Shown here piece by piece: positions 7,164 through 15,810 of a DNA stretch of 27,909 nucleotides. The stretch is from contig CAZGKX010000034.1 in assembly GCA_964525945.1 (NCBI GenBank), positions 1-27,909 of the forward strand, in the 5' to 3' direction. The notes under the pieces were generated by a model. That model was not told where the DNA came from. It did not search any database and saw nothing but the letters and a program-made list of their open reading frames with translations. Both the position numbers and the translations under genes were made by a program. The DNA comes from CAZGKX01 sp964525945. Its GTDB lineage: Bacteria; Pseudomonadota; Gammaproteobacteria; Legionellales; Legionellaceae. Numbering within the stretch: the first letter of the stretch is position 1; each line of letters opens with the position of its first letter.

Positions 7164-10100
7164 TCTCAGAATTTTTTATTGAACGGCCAGTATTGGCGAA
7201 TGTGATTGCGATTGTGCTTGTGTTTCTCGGCGCCATAGCAATTGCTATTTTACCGGTGTCTCAATACCCTGCCATTGTTCCACCCACGATCCAAGTCACC
7301 ACCAGTTACCCTGGAGCAGATGCCAGTACGTTGATTAAAACCGTTGCCTTGCCCATCGAACAACAAGTCAATGGTGTGGAGAACATGCTTTACATGCAAT
7401 CCACAAGTTCCAGCAACGGCACATACAACTTAATTGTAACCTTTTCAATTGGTACGGATCTTAATTTTGCCCAAATGCTGGTGCAAAACAGAGTGCAAGC
7501 TGCTATGGCACAATTGCCAGAATCCGTGCAGCAACAAGGGGTGGTCGTGCAACAGAAATCCACCGCCATTTTGCAATTTGTTACGCTAACATCTGAAAAT
7601 AATGAATACGATGGTTTGTTTCTTAACAATTATGCGACCATCAACATGCAAAATCAGTTGGAACGATTGCCTGGTGTCGGTAATGTTGCCGTGTTTGGTT
7701 CCGGTTCTTATGCCATGCGTATCTGGCTAGACCCACAAAAAATGTTTGCTTATTCGTTAAACCCTAGCGATGTCTTGAATGCTATCCGTAATCAAAATAA
7801 GGAAATTACAGCAGGTCAAATTGCAGCGCCCCCTTCTGCAGGCTCACAGCCCTATCAATTCACAGTTAACGTACCCGGGCAACTCATTGACCCGAGTCAG
7901 TTTGATAACATTATTATTAAACGAATTGCCACCCAGCCCAATCAAAAAGCCAATACCAGTACCACAGCCCAAATCATCCGGGTCAAAGATGTTGGTCGGG
8001 TGGAATTGGGATCAGCGAACTACAGCCAGCTCGCTAAATTAAATGGAAAACCCGCAGCTGCTATCGCTATATACCAATTGCCTGAAGCAAATGCGCTTAC
8101 TGTGGCAAAAGAAGTACGTCAAACCGTAGAAAAAATGTCTAAGCAATTTCCTCCTGGTTTAAAATATTCAATTCCTTTTGACACCACTGTTTTTGTTAAA
8201 TCATCCATTGATGAAGTGTACAAAACATTGTTTGAGGCAGGCATTTTGGTGCTGATTGTTATTCTTGTTTTCTTGCAAAATTTCCGTGCAACACTCGTCC
8301 CTGCAACCACCGTACCGGTAACCATTATCGGAGCCTTTATTGCAATGTGGGCCTTGGGCTTTACCATCAACCTGCTGACATTGTTTGCTCTGGTTCTTGC
8401 CATTGGCATTGTGGTGGACGACGCTATTGTTATTGTTGAAGGCGTGACACAACATATTGAAAAAGGGAAAACGCCGAAAATGGCCGCAATTTCGGCAATG
8501 AAAGAATTGATTGGCCCCATTCTAGGCATCACGTTGGTCTTGATGGCGGTGTTTGTGCCTCCTGGCTTTATGCCTGGCTTAACAGGCGCAATGTATGCGC
8601 AATTTGCGTTAGTGATTGCCGCTACCGCCTTCATCAGCGCCATCAATGCCATGACATTAAAACCCACGCAATGTGCCTTGTGGTTAAGGCCAGTGGATCC
8701 CAACAAGAAAAAAAATATAGTTTTCCGAGCGTTTGATCGTGTGTATAACCCCATAGAAACCCGTTATATCCACTTTATTAGCAAGCTCGTGCATAACAGT
8801 GCGCGATACGCCATTATTGGCGGCATCTTGGTAGTGATCGCTATCCTTGGGTTAACCCGGATACCCACAGGCTTTATACCTATAGAAGATCAAGGCTACT
8901 TGGTTTTGAACGTTATGTTACCTGATGCATCTACGCTGACCAGAACGGATGATGTTTTAAATAAACTCACCAAACAAGTATCTAAGATTAGTGGTGTGGC
9001 CAATGTTGTGGCTATCGACGGCATTTCTCTTCTTGATAACAACTCAAACCTTGCCAACGCCGGTGTGTTGTATGTGATTTTTAAAGACTGGAGCGTGCGA
9101 GGAAAAGCTGAAAATTTAATGGTGATGTACCAAAAATTAAATGAAATCGCAGCACAAACCTTGGATGCCAAAGTGATGGTTGTTGTGCCACCGCCCATCC
9201 AAGGATTGGGTTTATCCGGCGGGTTTCAAATGCAATTGGAGGTGCAGGATGGTTCATTTGATTACCAAAAACTTCAAGACGTGACGGATCAATTGGTGCA
9301 AAATTCAACAAATACACCATCTGTTCAGAAATTAATAACCTCCTTTAGGGCGTCTGTTCCTCAGGTTTCCGCACCCATTAACCGCACAAAAGCGGAAAGT
9401 TTGGGCGTCACGTTATCCGATGCGTTTGATACCTTGCAAACCTATTTAGGCTCATCCTACGTGAATCTTTTTGCTAAATTTGGACAAGTTTTTCAAGTGT
9501 ATGTGCAGGCAGACGCTAAATCACGCATGACCATCGACGACGTGCGGAATTTTTACGTTAAAAATCAATCCGGTGATATGGTGCCATTAGGTACATTAAC
9601 AGACATCAATTTAACCCTCGGCCCTTCCATTATCACTATGTACAACCTCTACCCGGCAAGCAACATCAATGGTGTTTCAGCTCCTGGATACAGTTCGGGG
9701 CAAGCCATCACAGCGATGGAAAAAATTGCCAAAGACACATTGCCACCCGGATTATCTTACGAGTGGACCAGCACCGCATACCAAGAAAAAATAGCCGGAA
9801 ATTTAAGTTATTACATCTTTTTAATGTCGCTTGTATTGGTCTATTTAATACTGGCTGGGCAGTACGAAAATTGGATAACCCCTGCCGCCATTCTTATTAG
9901 TGTGCCCTTGGCTTTGATTGGAACGGTGTTGGTCTTATCCGCTTTAGGGCTCGCTAATAATCTCTACACACAAATTGGTATTTTATTATTGATTGCATTA
10001 TCGGCCAAAAATGCCATATTGATTGTGGAAGTGGCTCGAGAACAACGTATCCTTCATAATAAAACCATAATAGAAGCAGCCGTTCTTGGGGCAAAAACCC

Positions 10101-10357
10101 GTTTTCGTCCGATCATGATGACTTCTTTTGCATTTATAATGGGTGTTTTACCCCTTGTATTCGCCACTGGTGCAGGTGCTAATGCGCGTCGCTCCATAGG
10201 TATCGCGGTATGCAGCGGCATGTTGGCATCAACGTGTCTTGCTGTCGTTTTTGTTCCTGTTTTTTATGTGTTATTCCAAACCAAACAAGAGCAACGTCGC
10301 GCCAAAAAGAATGCATTACAACCGGCTTCGTTAGAGGCCAGCCCAAAGAGTGATTAA
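7160..10357 (+). CDS. RND multidrug efflux pump, HAE1 family (AcrB/MexB-like)
   Basis: A 1065-residue inner-membrane proton-driven pump with the standard layout of 12 membrane helices and two large periplasmic loops. The N-terminus (FFIERPVLANVIAI) and the loop starting SQYPAIVPPTI are classic HAE1. The proton-relay acids are present in TM4 (GIVVDDAI, D420 and D421, equivalent to AcrB D407/D408), and the TM10 lysine is present in LSAKNAIL (K950, equivalent to AcrB K940), so the pump should be functional. Compared with AcrB there is an insert of about ten residues in the first periplasmic loop, near residues 256-272 (Thr/Asn/Gln-rich). The gene overlaps the adaptor by ATGA. With the two genes upstream it forms a complete pump of the drug, detergent or bile-exporting type. 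Substrates cannot be predicted from sequence. Confidence 0.96.
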   Translation: MISEFFIERPVLANVIAIVLVFLGAIAIAILPVSQYPAIVPPTIQVTTSYPGADASTLIKTVALPIEQQVNGVENMLYMQSTSSSNGTYNLIVTFSIGTDLNFAQMLVQNRVQAAMAQLPESVQQQGVVVQQKSTAILQFVTLTSENNEYDGLFLNNYATINMQNQLERLPGVGNVAVFGSGSYAMRIWLDPQKMFAYSLNPSDVLNAIRNQNKEITAGQIAAPPSAGSQPYQFTVNVPGQLIDPSQFDNIIIKRIATQPNQKANTSTTAQIIRVKDVGRVELGSANYSQLAKLNGKPAAAIAIYQLPEANALTVAKEVRQTVEKMSKQFPPGLKYSIPFDTTVFVKSSIDEVYKTLFEAGILVLIVILVFLQNFRATLVPATTVPVTIIGAFIAMWALGFTINLLTLFALVLAIGIVVDDAIVIVEGVTQHIEKGKTPKMAAISAMKELIGPILGITLVLMAVFVPPGFMPGLTGAMYAQFALVIAATAFISAINAMTLKPTQCALWLRPVDPNKKKNIVFRAFDRVYNPIETRYIHFISKLVHNSARYAIIGGILVVIAILGLTRIPTGFIPIEDQGYLVLNVMLPDASTLTRTDDVLNKLTKQVSKISGVANVVAIDGISLLDNNSNLANAGVLYVIFKDWSVRGKAENLMVMYQKLNEIAAQTLDAKVMVVVPPPIQGLGLSGGFQMQLEVQDGSFDYQKLQDVTDQLVQNSTNTPSVQKLITSFRASVPQVSAPINRTKAESLGVTLSDAFDTLQTYLGSSYVNLFAKFGQVFQVYVQADAKSRMTIDDVRNFYVKNQSGDMVPLGTLTDINLTLGPSIITMYNLYPASNINGVSAPGYSSGQAITAMEKIAKDTLPPGLSYEWTSTAYQEKIAGNLSYYIFLMSLVLVYLILAGQYENWITPAAILISVPLALIGTVLVLSALGLANNLYTQIGILLLIALSAKNAILIVEVAREQRILHNKTIIEAAVLGAKTRFRPIMMTSFAFIMGVLPLVFATGAGANARRSIGIAVCSGMLASTCLAVVFVPVFYVLFQTKQEQRRAKKNALQPASLEASPKSD

Positions 10358-10398
10358 ATGCTGAGTACAGCTATTTGTCAAACCAAATGGAAACGGTA

Positions 10399-10791
10399 CT
10401 AGTAAACAGCTTCTTTGATGCGATCATTTTGAATATCCATCACGGAATTGCATTCCAGGATAATAGCGTCATTGATCACTTCAATTTGATGCGTTACATA
10501 CGAAAAGACTTTGATCATTGCCGGGGCATGGACCAATTCGGTAAATACATTTGTTTCCTTTACCTTTCGGTATGAAAAAATAATTTCCCCAGACAACAAA
10601 AGGAAAATTTTGGGATGGGTCGTCGGGTTTTTTCCTTCATGGTAAGTATTACCAGAAACCGTACCACTTTTACGCGTGATAAAAATAAAATTTTCGCGAG
10701 GAGTGGGCAAACTGAATTCAGACGTAATACCTCGCTCGTCTTCACACAATTGCTTAAATTTCTCTATATGAACAAGCGTTTCATTGGTCAT
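10399..10791 (-). CDS. Small single-domain cupin-like protein
   Basis: A 130-residue protein with the beta-rich pattern of a small cupin. The segment GNTYHEGKNPTTHPKIFLLLSGEI fits the first cupin motif (a His after Gly, then a hydrophobic strand ending in S-G-E). The later stretch PAMIKVFSYVTHQIEV fits the second motif, with Pro and His at the expected places. It resembles the sugar-isomerase/epimerase-like cupins (WxcM/FdtA type) found with sugar-nucleotide genes, but no such genes are near and the metal-ligand set is incomplete, so the activity is unknown. The ATG at 10791 has AAGGG upstream at good spacing. It converges on the RND pump gene with 41 bp between the stops, and no strong terminator is visible there. 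Confidence 0.65.
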   Translation of the reverse strand: MTNETLVHIEKFKQLCEDERGITSEFSLPTPRENFIFITRKSGTVSGNTYHEGKNPTTHPKIFLLLSGEIIFSYRKVKETNVFTELVHAPAMIKVFSYVTHQIEVINDAIILECNSVMDIQNDRIKEAVY

Positions 10792-10940
10792 GTTCTGCCC
10801 TTAACATTGTTTTGCGGAGATGACTGAGTTGCACCACATGACTGTAAATGTACTTGATTTATTTCCACGAAGTAAAGATCATAACAATAAATTAAACACA
10901 TTTTAATTCATTCAAACAATGATACTGACAAGGAGTGACA

Positions 10941-11846
10941 ATGCACAATTCCCCAAAACCACAAAAAAACGAAGAACAACAGCAAACACAATTGTTGGTG
11001 AATTTAAGCAGCAGTGTCATTTCAACATTTGTTGTCACAATGGTAACCCATCCTCTCGACCGAGCTTTTTATTTGGCAGTTAAAGAAAAACGTCCTTTTT
11101 TTATTCGAGCAAATTTTGGTACCCCTTACCATGCATTTTCTCAAGCATTGATGCAACGGGCTCTGTTTGGAAGTCCCGGTTACCTCTTTTTAAAAGATGA
11201 AATGAAAAAGGCAATTGGCCCCTTTTTAAGAAATGATGTGCAATTAGGCGTCTTAGCGGAAAAAGCGACCATTGGTTGTTTGACGGGAGGGATGCATGGA
11301 TTTTTATCCAGTGCCGTTTTGGCCTTAAAGGCATACACATGGGGCGATGAAAAAAGAACATTCTCAGGCAGTATATCTACAATGTACCAAAAAGGCGGGC
11401 TTGCCGTTTTCGGAAGAGGAGCAAAGATAACCACCATACGTGACGCAGTTAGTGCTCCCGTGTATGAGTCCATTCGACATATTTTAAAAAATTCCGAAGA
11501 ATTTCCTATTAAATCTGACTTTTTATGCAATTCTATCGCATCTATGACGGCGACTCTTGCAACAGCGTTGATCAACTACGTCCGTATCGTTCAGGTGTCC
11601 ACAGAACCAGATTGCCCTACCCCAAAAGCCAAAGATATTGTCACCAAGCTCTGGTCGGATTCCAACGTTTTTGAGAAAGATCCTTTAAGAAGAGCAGCAT
11701 ACATAGCACAACGGATGCATGTGGGTGTGGGTTTGATTCGATTTGCTCTATTTATGCCCGCTTTCCAAAAAGTCTACGATTCATCCCAAAAATGGCTGGG
11801 AGAACAATTTGGCCCGCAAAATAACGGCCATCCTCAACTGAAATAA
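10941..11846 (+). CDS. Mitochondrial carrier (SLC25)-like protein, candidate secreted effector
   Basis: A 301-residue protein with the three-repeat layout of eukaryotic mitochondrial carriers, which exchange solutes across the inner mitochondrial membrane. The carrier signature P-x-D/E-x-x-K/R is seen as HPLDR (P38-R41) in repeat 1, as a degenerate AVLALK (125-130) in repeat 2 and as LINYVR (210-215) in repeat 3. The spacing of 85-87 residues is that of true carriers. Repeat 2 also has the second half-motif, GGLAVFGRG, followed by ITTIRD. Repeat 1 ends with YLFLKDEMKKAI, like the closing helix of a carrier repeat. Bacteria normally lack this family; Legionella pneumophila LncP is a known Dot/Icm-delivered example. 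The ATG at 10941 is chosen because AGGAG lies five bases upstream; a GTG six bases earlier falls inside that site. The transport substrate is unknown, and several signature prolines and acids are missing. Confidence 0.72.
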   Translation: MHNSPKPQKNEEQQQTQLLVNLSSSVISTFVVTMVTHPLDRAFYLAVKEKRPFFIRANFGTPYHAFSQALMQRALFGSPGYLFLKDEMKKAIGPFLRNDVQLGVLAEKATIGCLTGGMHGFLSSAVLALKAYTWGDEKRTFSGSISTMYQKGGLAVFGRGAKITTIRDAVSAPVYESIRHILKNSEEFPIKSDFLCNSIASMTATLATALINYVRIVQVSTEPDCPTPKAKDIVTKLWSDSNVFEKDPLRRAAYIAQRMHVGVGLIRFALFMPAFQKVYDSSQKWLGEQFGPQNNGHPQLK

Positions 11847-11856
11847 CTCCACTTAT

Positions 11857-11887
11857 TGCGCTTCTCACTCTAAATTTGAGGAGCGCA
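11857..11887 (+). terminator. Hairpin between convergent genes
   Basis: TGCGCTTCTCA and TGAGGAGCGCA form an 11-bp stem with one G-T pair around a nine-base loop. It lies 10 bases after the carrier-like gene and 12 bases before the stop of the convergent gene. The T-run on the plus strand starts about 15 bases after the stem, so it is an imperfect intrinsic terminator; it could serve either direction. Confidence 0.5.
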
Positions 11888-11899
11888 TGCCGGAATGGG

Positions 11900-12892
11900 T
11901 TATTTTTTAGTGTGCGGAGATACCCTGCCATGATCATCGCTCGAAGGCTCAAGTGAACGTTTTGGTGAACTCGGAGTGCTGTGGTTTGAAAACAGAGGGA
12001 GTCCACTCTCATAGATGGAACTCACGCTCGCTATATCGTCTTTTACTTCCCGATGACTTTCTCCAGCGTCCTGCAAGCTTACAGGTGTATTGGCTGTGGC
12101 TGGTTGTACTGTTTGATTCAACGATACATCTGCCGTGATGTTCAATGCAATTTCATCGTTACTTCTTTCTTCATCTGGAAACAGCGATAACAAAATTTCG
12201 GTCAACAAATTTTTTAACTCAATGCTTTCAGCAAAATATTCCAAGTGCGTTAATTTTTTCTGCTTTTTCATAAAGTCAAACAGACTTTCTTTAAGGTATT
12301 CATTCGACGCATCGATATACATCCTGCTTTGCAATTTTGTTTGAATGTGCCTTTTAGCGTCATTGGTTAGATTGAATCTTTTAAAAATAGCCTGGTTCTC
12401 ACGACTCATAACTGGCTTTGCAAAAAATTCATCGGCGGCTTCTTGAACATCAAAAAAATCATCCAATAGAATTTTATTTTTAAAATATTCCCGCATCAAC
12501 TCCGTAAAACACAAGCGTATATCTTGTTCATTGGTCCAATCTTCAACAGCTTTGGTGCTAATGGTTCGATTAAACGTTTGTGGGGCAATCGCAGGATCAA
12601 AATCAACAACATACTTTTGGACTAAATCCAATGGCAAAGGATCTCTTGTTAAAATTTCACCCGGAAAAACATCATCGACTTGTCCTAGTGCATTGATTTG
12701 ATTTAAAAAATCCTCTACGTTCGTGACTGGCCAAAAAGCTTCAGCCCGCAAATGAGGATCCACCGACACTTCCGTGAGCGGTACCGAAAGTCCCAGCATA
12801 CGATAATTTTCATCTTGCTGTACGATATATAAAAACGCATCCGGTGTCAGAGCAAGCTGCTCTCGTTCTATTGGATCCCAGTAGGTAAACAT
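11900..12892 (-). CDS. Unknown 330-aa protein with a Ser/Pro-rich tail, candidate effector
   Basis: No family is recognised. Residues 1-240 are mixed and then mostly helical (FDFMKKQKKL, ESIELKNLLTEILLSLF). Residues 245-330 are low in order and polar, and end in a tail with several Ser/Thr-Pro sites followed by basic residues (HSTPSSPKRSLEPSSDDHG, then VSPHTKK). There is no signal peptide or membrane segment, so it is cytosolic in the bacterium or exported by a non-Sec route. I chose the ATG at 12892 because TTTGGAGA lies six bases upstream; a TTG twelve bases earlier is the only longer start. The next gene (13136) is divergent, with about 240 bp of promoter region between them. The effector idea comes from composition and neighbours only. 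Confidence 0.6.
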   Translation of the reverse strand: MFTYWDPIEREQLALTPDAFLYIVQQDENYRMLGLSVPLTEVSVDPHLRAEAFWPVTNVEDFLNQINALGQVDDVFPGEILTRDPLPLDLVQKYVVDFDPAIAPQTFNRTISTKAVEDWTNEQDIRLCFTELMREYFKNKILLDDFFDVQEAADEFFAKPVMSRENQAIFKRFNLTNDAKRHIQTKLQSRMYIDASNEYLKESLFDFMKKQKKLTHLEYFAESIELKNLLTEILLSLFPDEERSNDEIALNITADVSLNQTVQPATANTPVSLQDAGESHREVKDDIASVSSIYESGLPLFSNHSTPSSPKRSLEPSSDDHGRVSPHTKK

Positions 12893-13096
12893 TATATTCT
12901 CCAAAGCGCATTCATTGAAACGCTCGAAACAGTCGTCGGTTACAGTTTAAACAAACTCATTTTATTTTATACTTTAAACGATGAAATGCCTAGAAATCAA
13001 ACTTAATTTATTAAATTACACCGGTAGTGAAAAACTTGCTAGCACCCGCTCACTCTTCTCCCCTTTTTATCAACGCAAGCAAAATCAGCTTTTATG

Positions 13097-13112
13097 TACT
13101 ATTTTTATAGTA
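13097..13112. repeat. Short palindrome upstream of the FAD monooxygenase gene
   Basis: TACTAT-TTTT-ATAGTA is a perfect six-base-arm palindrome that ends 23 bases before the ATG at 13136. It contains a -10-like TATAGT. It may be an operator overlapping the promoter; no regulator can be assigned. Confidence 0.35.
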
Positions 13113-13135
13113 TATGCACTATTAATGGATAAAAA

Positions 13136-14941
13136 ATGCAAGAAGAATTTGAAACAACCCCACCAAACATATCAACAAACGATTACACGGCCGTTATTAT
13201 TGGGACCGGGCCTATCGGGTTATTAGCAGCATTGGCAACATTAGCAGATAAACAAAACACAGAGACAGGACCCAAAGTAGCAATATTAGCAGATCGCTTT
13301 AATGAACTGGGGGTTCGACAACAAGTGTTGTGGGTTAAAGATGACGTGTTTGAATTCATTCAAAGTCTTGTTGGAGATCAGTTGATCGCGCATTACTTTA
13401 CAGATCATTCCATCGTTAAAGATCCCGAAGAAGGCTATTATTTTACCACAGGAGCGCTGGAATTACTTTGTTTCGATGCATTAACCATGCAATATAACGC
13501 AGGTGTGGATTTTGATTTATTTTATGCAAAAAAAATTGACAGAAGCAACATGGATGATTTAAAAATTGACACAGAAAATGCTTCTCTTCAATTTCAAAGT
13601 CACGGCTGTAACGAGACCCAGCATCCTCATTTAACAACAACCGAAACGTTATCGTTCAAATATTTAATTGCAGCTGATGGAGCAAAAAGAACCATTGCGC
13701 GCGCTATTGGAAAAGATAAAGTATTTTTTGATGAGACACAAACTCCTTTGTCACATACTAAACATGTGGTGGCAACATTGCAATTACCCGAAAAGCAAAC
13801 GCCTCAAACGTGCATGGCTGAAAAATCATTTGCAATAACCCCAGAACAACAAAAAGCAGTTTGTACGTTGCCAAGTTCAGCCCGTATTCCATGCTCGCTA
13901 ACCAATCTTAAAGAAGAGTACGGCTGGTCTGGACATACTCGTCCCCATTCACAAGTTTATACGTCCAATGATATTATCTACATTGGCGCTGAAATGCCAA
14001 GTGAAATCACCGACAGGCAAGTGGCCAAAAAATATGCCATTGAACTCATGCATGATTGGTTTCCTACAGATTTCGTTGACGGGTTGAGCGATATTTCTTG
14101 TGATCTCTCCGTGGCATTTGGAAAAAAAAGAGAAGCATTATCCGTCTCCATGTTCGATATCGAATTAGGGGAACTGAATGTTTCTGCGATACCTTGTGGA
14201 GGTTTAGCGCAACAAGAAACCGCTGCCGTGGTATTTTTTATGGGCGATGCAAAAAAAAATCCTTTGTACACTACAGGAACCGGCGTGCAAACAGGTATTC
14301 GAGAAGTTAGAAATTACTCAGAATTCCTAAAAAATCAACATACAATGTCATTGGAGAATAATTTAAGTCACTATCATGATGAAACCCGTGCAGTATTATT
14401 GCCCATTATGGATACTCAAGATCAATGGGTGGAATCACGAAAAAGCAAAGAACAATCTGCAAAAACAAATTTCGAACAATTTCAACACTGCAAAAAAGAT
14501 ATTTCTACGTTACAACAAGCCTACAATAGTTTAAAACATTTAACAGAAGATCCTGACCATGATCTTCCCGTTTTTATCAACACATTGTGCTCAGATTTAA
14601 TGGAGCTTCATCGCAATCACACAGAAATTTTTAGCTGTGCGATCGATAACAATAAAGTTTTATGTTACAACCTATTGAATATGCCAGCGTTCATCGCAGC
14701 GTTAAAAATCATACAAGAAAAACATCCATTGAATTTTCTTCTACAACGACATGCAGCAACTATAGATGCAATTTCCCCGGGCGTAATAAAACAAACGGTC
14801 AAATCGGCTTTACACCTGTACCAATTAGCAAGCAATAATATTGCGCAAACAGAGGGCATACTGATCGATTTAGGAACCAAAAAACAAGAAAAAATAGAAG
14901 ATTTGGATGAAAAGGAAAATTTTCATCCTAACAAAAGATAG
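13136..14941 (+). CDS. FAD-dependent monooxygenase-like protein with helical C-terminal extension
   Basis: A 601-residue flavoprotein of the PHBH/MICAL-like monooxygenase fold. The FAD ADP-binding motif is VIIGTGPIGLL (G23, G25, G28). The aromatic-hydroxylase DG motif is IAADGAKRTIAR (D181-G182), and the flavin-ribityl GD motif is FMGDAKKNPLYTTG (G370-D371). After residue 60 the segment VRQQVLWV resembles the R-x-x-x-L-W stretch of MICAL monooxygenase domains, which would suggest a protein or bulky substrate, but this is a weak hint. Residues 400-600 form a long predicted helical extension (Lys/Glu/Gln-rich) not found in simple hydroxylases, ending in an acidic-basic tail (KIEDLDEKENFHPNKR) that resembles Dot/Icm E-block signals. 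The ribosome binding site is weak (GGA eight bases upstream). Function in redox modification is inferred; the substrate is unknown. Confidence 0.75.
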   Translation: MQEEFETTPPNISTNDYTAVIIGTGPIGLLAALATLADKQNTETGPKVAILADRFNELGVRQQVLWVKDDVFEFIQSLVGDQLIAHYFTDHSIVKDPEEGYYFTTGALELLCFDALTMQYNAGVDFDLFYAKKIDRSNMDDLKIDTENASLQFQSHGCNETQHPHLTTTETLSFKYLIAADGAKRTIARAIGKDKVFFDETQTPLSHTKHVVATLQLPEKQTPQTCMAEKSFAITPEQQKAVCTLPSSARIPCSLTNLKEEYGWSGHTRPHSQVYTSNDIIYIGAEMPSEITDRQVAKKYAIELMHDWFPTDFVDGLSDISCDLSVAFGKKREALSVSMFDIELGELNVSAIPCGGLAQQETAAVVFFMGDAKKNPLYTTGTGVQTGIREVRNYSEFLKNQHTMSLENNLSHYHDETRAVLLPIMDTQDQWVESRKSKEQSAKTNFEQFQHCKKDISTLQQAYNSLKHLTEDPDHDLPVFINTLCSDLMELHRNHTEIFSCAIDNNKVLCYNLLNMPAFIAALKIIQEKHPLNFLLQRHAATIDAISPGVIKQTVKSALHLYQLASNNIAQTEGILIDLGTKKQEKIEDLDEKENFHPNKR

Positions 14942-14948
14942 ATATAAT
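14920..14948 (+). promoter_or_regulatory. Probable sigma-70 promoter of the ankyrin-like gene
   Basis: TTTTCA and TATAAT are separated by 17 bases. The -35 lies inside the last codons of the monooxygenase gene and the -10 begins just after its stop. Transcription would start about 50 bases before the ATG at 15008, so that gene need not depend on read-through. Confidence 0.5.
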
Positions 14949-15007
14949 TCAATCAAAAAAAGATTTACAAATACAATGCGAACGAACAATGATCATATGG
15001 AGTAAAT

Positions 15008-15775
15008 ATGAAAGCATCCAATTCAAGCTCTTTTTTCAGATCAAAAATAGTCATGGATCGACACGCAGCATTTTCTGCTCAAAGTATCCAATTAAACCCA
15101 GCCGATGATGTCACAAAATACGCGGATAAATGTAATAATCCACTTCTAGCGCAAAAGCAATTAAATAAATTGCAATTCGCTCGGCAAGGAACACTATTAG
15201 CGTTGCACACCAAATTATTTATCAATGGTCTTAAAAGTGACACGATCATCTGTTTGTTGAATGATGATGTAGAGCTGCTAAATAAAATTTTGAAGGACAC
15301 GAATTATTCACGCGAACAGCTTAAAGAAATGCAATATATATCCACCTTATTAGGCGCAAAAGCCTGCTTGAAGCACGTAACAAAGCATTATGAGTTTAAA
15401 TTAGATAGAGAGATACTCAATCTTGCACTTTTTTCTGATAAGTTTAGTCATATTGAGTTGGACACCATAAGTGGAATAGTAAAGCCTTCTTTTGATTCCT
15501 TGCGATTTGCTGTTCAATCTGGCAATCCCGAGTTGATAAAGTATTTGTGCATTAAATATACTTTACAGCCTGATGCAGGCCATTTGCTCATGGCAGCTAT
15601 GATGAATCATACAGAAATGTTTCATACATTGCTGGGGCTAGGAGCGCAATTATCGACCAATACAAATCAAATCAAATCCATTGCTACTGATATGAACAAT
15701 ATCGAAATCTTAAAAACCTTGGAAATGGAACAAAATACAAGTAAGCAATCAAAACCGCAGGGTAATCATTATTAA
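15008..15775 (+). CDS. Ankyrin-like repeat protein, candidate effector
   Basis: A 255-residue protein whose C-terminal third contains two recognisable ankyrin-type units: SLRFAVQSGNPELIKYLC (from about residue 164) and LLMAAMMNHTEMFHTLLGLGA (about 193-213). A third, degraded unit covers about residues 222-240. Residues 60-150 are helical and may contain further degenerate repeats (IICLLNDDVELLNKIL). There is no signal peptide or membrane segment. The ATG at 15008 has GGAG six bases upstream and its own probable promoter. Ankyrin repeats bind proteins and are frequent in effectors of Legionella and Coxiella, so a secreted host-interacting protein is plausible but unproven. It converges on the B2-like gene with 35 bp between stops. 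Confidence 0.6.
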   Translation: MKASNSSSFFRSKIVMDRHAAFSAQSIQLNPADDVTKYADKCNNPLLAQKQLNKLQFARQGTLLALHTKLFINGLKSDTIICLLNDDVELLNKILKDTNYSREQLKEMQYISTLLGAKACLKHVTKHYEFKLDREILNLALFSDKFSHIELDTISGIVKPSFDSLRFAVQSGNPELIKYLCIKYTLQPDAGHLLMAAMMNHTEMFHTLLGLGAQLSTNTNQIKSIATDMNNIEILKTLEMEQNTSKQSKPQGNHY

Positions 15776-15810
15776 ACATTGCATTTTCCCCAATCCACCC
15801 GTTTAATCGT

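Noticed and set aside
8119..8754. A 211-codon open frame on the minus strand within the RND pump gene
   Set aside because: It is antisense to highly conserved pump sequence, has Thr/Ala/Met/Asn composition typical of shadow frames, and resembles no family.
13002..13018. A PmrA-box-like sequence (CTTAATTTATTAAATT)
   Set aside because: The half-sites are eight bases apart rather than the eleven of the known Legionella/Coxiella consensus, and the region is simply AT-rich.
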